DNA from: Camarhynchus parvulus
Taxonomy: Eukaryota; Chordata; Aves; Passeriformes; Thraupidae
DNA: 64,000 bases
Assembly: GCF_901933205.1 (NCBI RefSeq)
Contig: NC_044572.1
Location: 61,290,965-61,354,964 of the forward strand
Direction of reading: 5' to 3'
Shown here in pieces: positions 60,211 through 64,000 of the stretch. Position numbers and translations under genes: made by a program. The notes beneath the pieces were generated by a model. It was given only the letters and a program-made list of their open reading frames with translations, did not search any database and was not told the DNA's origin. Each line of letters opens with the position of its first letter. Position 1 is the stretch's first letter.

Positions 60211-63200
60211 TTTCCACATCGTGATGGGCTCGTCCTTGCTTACTTTGTGTTTGTGCCCCAAATATTAAGGCAAGGGCAGGAGTACAGTGCAGGCACTTCA
60301 ACAATGCAGGGAAAAAAATAAACCTCACCAAAAAAATTGTCCAGATAATGATATATCTGAGTGCTGCAAACAAATCCTCGTCGAATGTCACAGCTCCATG
60401 AGAGTCACTGTAGTAGAAGCTAGGAATCATCAGTGTGTGGAAGGAATTTTCTTTAGGGTGGTTTACATGGGAATTTCCTCAATTCAAACTTCTTTTATAC
60501 TGCATGCATACATGAAAGCTGTTCTGGAAGTGCCAGAGAGGTACAGAAGGGGCTGGATAGTGGCATGGTGTGAAGGGTGCTCTGTAAGGTTATGTGTGTT
60601 CCAGGCTGCCTGTATTTCTGACCCAAAAATGCTAGCAAGGAGCATTTGCAAATGTTTGCTTTTCTTTCAGGTCCTTTGAAATTGGCACCCAAAGTCCATT
60701 CTAGCCATTTTCCTGAGGAGGCCAAACATCTGTGAGGGACGAGGCTGAGGGCTCATGGCCAGCTAACCTCTCTGTAGGGCACTGGTTTTCCATCTCCTGT
60801 GAATTCAGTGAGTGTGGCAGCAGCAGGCTGGGGAGTCCCAGGAAGGAAAGGAAAGGAAAACCCTTTGTACACAAAGCCAGCAGGGGTAGCAGGGGCAGCT
60901 TCCCTCACATGCACTGCTCCCCTCTGGAAGCACCTCACAACTTGCATGCAGGATTTTCATTTGGTCCATCCCTTGGGATGCTTGGACACAGCTTTGAGCC
61001 TGGCAGAGCTGGTTTTACCTGAAGTTACCTGTCCCACACACGAGACCAAGGCCATAAATTGCTTCCAAAGAGGCTGTTGAATGACCATTACTGATTGTAA
61101 GTAGCTTGCTGGGCTGAAACTGTAACATTGCACACAGACAATGAATGGTAGGTTCCCACATAGCCTTGTTCATCCCTATGCCCCTTGGCATTTTCCTGGC
61201 TTTCCTGCTCTGGAAGAAATCATTTTACAAAACAACAGGATAATGCTGATAAATCTTTCCTGTGGTGGGGGACAGCTTTATCTGGATTTCAAAAACCATA
61301 CTGAACCTTTGAATGTTCTCACCTTGCTGCTCATCTTTTTCTGTGTGCTGGATAATTCAGTTAGGGGGAAGAAGAAAGAGAGAATCCTACATCCCTATTA
61401 AAAATATATATATTAATTCCTAGTTAAAAATTAATTTCAAGGTAGAGCAAAGCAATGGGTGTAATATGGCTTTACCAGTGACTTGTATGACTGCGGCTTT
61501 TTTGTGCCTCTATTTCAGAGAGGAAATCCTAAAAGATGGATGAGGTGTGCAGGGTTTGATCATGATACAGCAGTTCTTGCCTCCACTTCTCTGGCTAAAA
61601 CCAGATGAGGGCTGCATGGATGGCTGTTACCATCTGTCAGTTGTGAAATGATTTGATGGTTTTGAGTTGTGTTTCTATGGGAAGAGTTTCTATTTAACAA
61701 GAAAACACCAGTGAAAAAGGCGCTTTTGCTAATAGTTAGAGGGGGCAGAGATTGAATAGATGATGGAAACTGCATTTCTTTCTCATCTTGCTCTTGTCAA
61801 CGCTGTGTGAAAAATAGAGCAGGCCTCAATTCAGGAAAACAGCTTCGTCAAATTTTGAACTTTTTAAGTTATTTTCATTGTGTAGGGACCAGAACAGACT
61901 TTTTTAAAATTTCTTGTGAAATAGGCCATAGTAGCCTTTAGTGAAATTTGTTAGCAGGATAACTCTTGAGATATTTCATTTACTGAAAGCAGTCTTTCTT
62001 TTTCAGAGAGCAAAACCACTCAGCAGTAACTTCAGTGCTAATTTTGTTAAAATGATGGCAAATTTTTGCCAAAAGGAGGGAAAATCCTGAAAAATGTCCT
62101 TTTTTTTCCGAACAAAAATGTATTCAATGTGAAATTCTCCATTGTTCCTGGGTGAAAAATGTGCCCTAGCCATTATTCATTGATCATTCAAAGCCAGGTC
62201 TGGGGTTTTTTTAATTTGTAATAATTAGTAGCAACACTGGAAATCAGATCTTTAGTTGAGGTTCATTTGAACTCCCTTCGGTTGCCCATCTTTGAATATT
62301 TTAACAGATTTTGAAGTGTTTAAACCTTTTTTTCTCTCACTTTTTTTTTTTTTTCATTAGATCCTTGCCAGCAGACTTGAGGGAGAACTAGGACCCTGTT
62401 GTGATCAGTGTTGCACAAGAGTGTAGCAAGAGCCAGTTGCTGCCCCAAAGAGTTTTATAAACAGTGCGATGAAGGCAAATGACATTTGGGAGTGGAAGCA
62501 AGCAAATGGAGACAGAGGAACTTGTCCAAGGTCAAGGCTGCGATGAAATCCAGATTTTCCAGTGTCCTTGTCCAGGTCCCGAGTCATGAGTGGCTCAGGT
62601 TTTTCCACCCTGACCCCTTCTTCAGTATTTTGCAGTTGGGTGCACTTTTCCACCAGCCTTCTCTCCTGTTTGGTAATATCTCTTGGGGAGCCACAACCTG
62701 CATGGTCAGACCTGAGAGGAGAGGTCAGACGTCAGCAGAGATGGCTCAGCTGAGCCCTGAGCTCCGAGCCTATGGCCAGGAGTTACTGGAGCCATGTGCT
62801 TTGAGGGGAGAGAGGAGAATCCCACAGCAGGTGTGGGATTGTGAAATGGCTCACCCCTGGGAAACTTTCCTTTGAACTGCTGTCAATTAAAGAGTGACTT
62901 ATAGCCTCGAGCTACAAGTTGATTTTTTTCTTAATATTTACTATTTAAATTCTAGATGTTCTTGTTATCCAGACTTGTTTGTGCTTGGTCTGCCTAATTT
63001 AAGCTAAACCAGCTCCTCAGGGTAGAGTTCTGGTCTTATGTTTGTTAATTGCCATGTCTCCCCTAAAATCATGCAGAGTGTAATAAATAAAATAGAAATT
63101 CTGGGTGCTTCTGGTTTTAGCCAGTCATTCCCAAAGCCAATCTTTCCTTCTCTTTTTGGTACTGGTTAGGTATACCTATATATATATATATATAGGTATC

Positions 63201-64000
63201 CTTGTGTAGAAATCATCTTTGTTCCAGATTTTAAAATGAAAGAAAATTGTATTTAAATGAACAAAATCACATCCAAGGAGATGAGGACCATATTTGGGAT
63301 GTCTGTATCTTTGTTCCTGTGACCTTTTTGGTTTGGGCACCTGGTTCACCAAAAATTCCTCAGCAGTGAAATTCAGTATCAAGAGTGAGACCTTCAGGCA
63401 GGATAGATCCAGCTACTTCCCTGAAGGAGAGGGGAATTGAGGGCATGGCACCTTTGAAGCTGCTCCAGGGGCACCTGCCAGACAAGACTCATTTTGGGAT
63501 GGCTTGTGGGGTGGAATGAGTTCCTTAGGAAAGAGCTCCAGGGAAGCCACAGCCATCCTCTAGTCTGCTCCTGGCGCAGCAGCCAGACTGGGTGAAACCA
63601 GTGCGTGATGGGAGAGGTGGATAACGCAGCTCCTCCCTAGATGAGGCAAAGATGTAGCTCTTATGGGGTCTTCTCAAAGCTGTAGTTTTGGATGATTTGG
63701 ATACAACCTACCCTGGAGCATGTGCTGAGCAGGTGTGTGCGCTGAAAGGGAAATCAGCTGCCACTGCTTTGGAAAAGGGAGGGATACCACCTCACCTGTT
63801 ACACTTGTGGACCTGATGCAAGGTGTACTTGGCTTGTGAAGGGTTTGGCACCTTTATCATAACCCTGTGGATCATACACCTCCACCACAATATTGTGAAT
63901 GCCTTCATCCCCCAGAACGCAGAAAAAGAAAAGAGGTTTTTCAGGACAAAATGAGTTTGGCTGATGTTGTAGCTTGAGTTTATGTTTCACTGTGCTTGTC
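60211..64000. other. Intergenic region, distal part
   Basis: No gene I can support. A (TA)n block lies at 63177, a T-run at 62339-62354, a possible old SINE-like stretch at about 62500-62560, and a minus-strand exon-like segment with a good splice donor at about 63799-63935. The remainder is unique AT-rich DNA. Confidence 0.65.
63177..63195. repeat. (TA)n microsatellite with inverted flanks
   Basis: A TA run is bracketed by GGTATACC on the left and GGTATCC on the right, so the block is close to palindromic and can fold into a cruciform. Confidence 0.8.

Noticed and set aside
48216..64000. Searched for ID4 (bHLH) coding sequence on the minus strand, expected downstream by human synteny
   Set aside because: No helix-loop-helix coding sequence or matching CpG-island gene was seen. 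ID4 presumably lies beyond the window.
1..64000. CRISPR arrays, operons, tRNA or rRNA genes, bacterial or phage systems
   Set aside because: No regularly spaced repeats, no Shine-Dalgarno-linked ORF clusters, and no tRNA or rRNA signatures were seen. The window is vertebrate intronic and intergenic DNA.

Overview
This is vertebrate nuclear DNA, almost certainly from a passerine bird. It is AT-rich and intron-dominated. It carries several 3'-end fragments of CR1 LINEs, the main avian retrotransposon. It also carries a solo LTR whose sequence I recognise as a family common in songbird genomes. There is no sign of bacterial or viral gene organisation, and most open frames are chance ORFs in introns and intergenic DNA.

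The only protein-coding gene I can support is MBOAT1, a membrane-bound O-acyltransferase that acylates lysophospholipids. It lies on the + strand from 14544 to 46511, in twelve coding exons. I number these 2-13 by analogy with the 13-exon human gene. All visible introns are GT-AG, every exon phase joins cleanly, and the exons give 1395 nt: 464 codons plus a stop. That matches the human protein once its roughly 33-residue first coding exon is removed. Exon 1 and the promoter are not in the window, so bases 1-14543 are read as the 3' part of intron 1. The 3'UTR runs from 46512, with candidate poly(A) signals at 46753 and 48188.

Bases 1-14543 are intronic, with no CpG island and no recognisable exon. 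Bases 14544-46511 are the MBOAT1 body. Its introns hold two larger CR1 fragments (22.2 and 25.3 kb), a CR1 tail (17.95 kb), a solo LTR (29.6 kb), a GT-rich block (18.8 kb), microsatellites, and an 80-nt near-perfect hairpin at 24182-24261 that has the size and shape of a microRNA precursor. Bases about 48215-64000 are intergenic with no gene I can support. They contain another CR1 fragment, a (CA)16 repeat, a small CpG-rich patch with a CTCF-like site beside a 300-bp pyrimidine tract, and several non-repetitive stretches rich in homeodomain-type motifs. In human the next gene beyond the MBOAT1 3' end is ID4, so these stretches are candidates for long-range regulatory elements; this is inference from synteny.

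I found no new multi-gene system. The most interesting single observation is the 24.2 kb hairpin.
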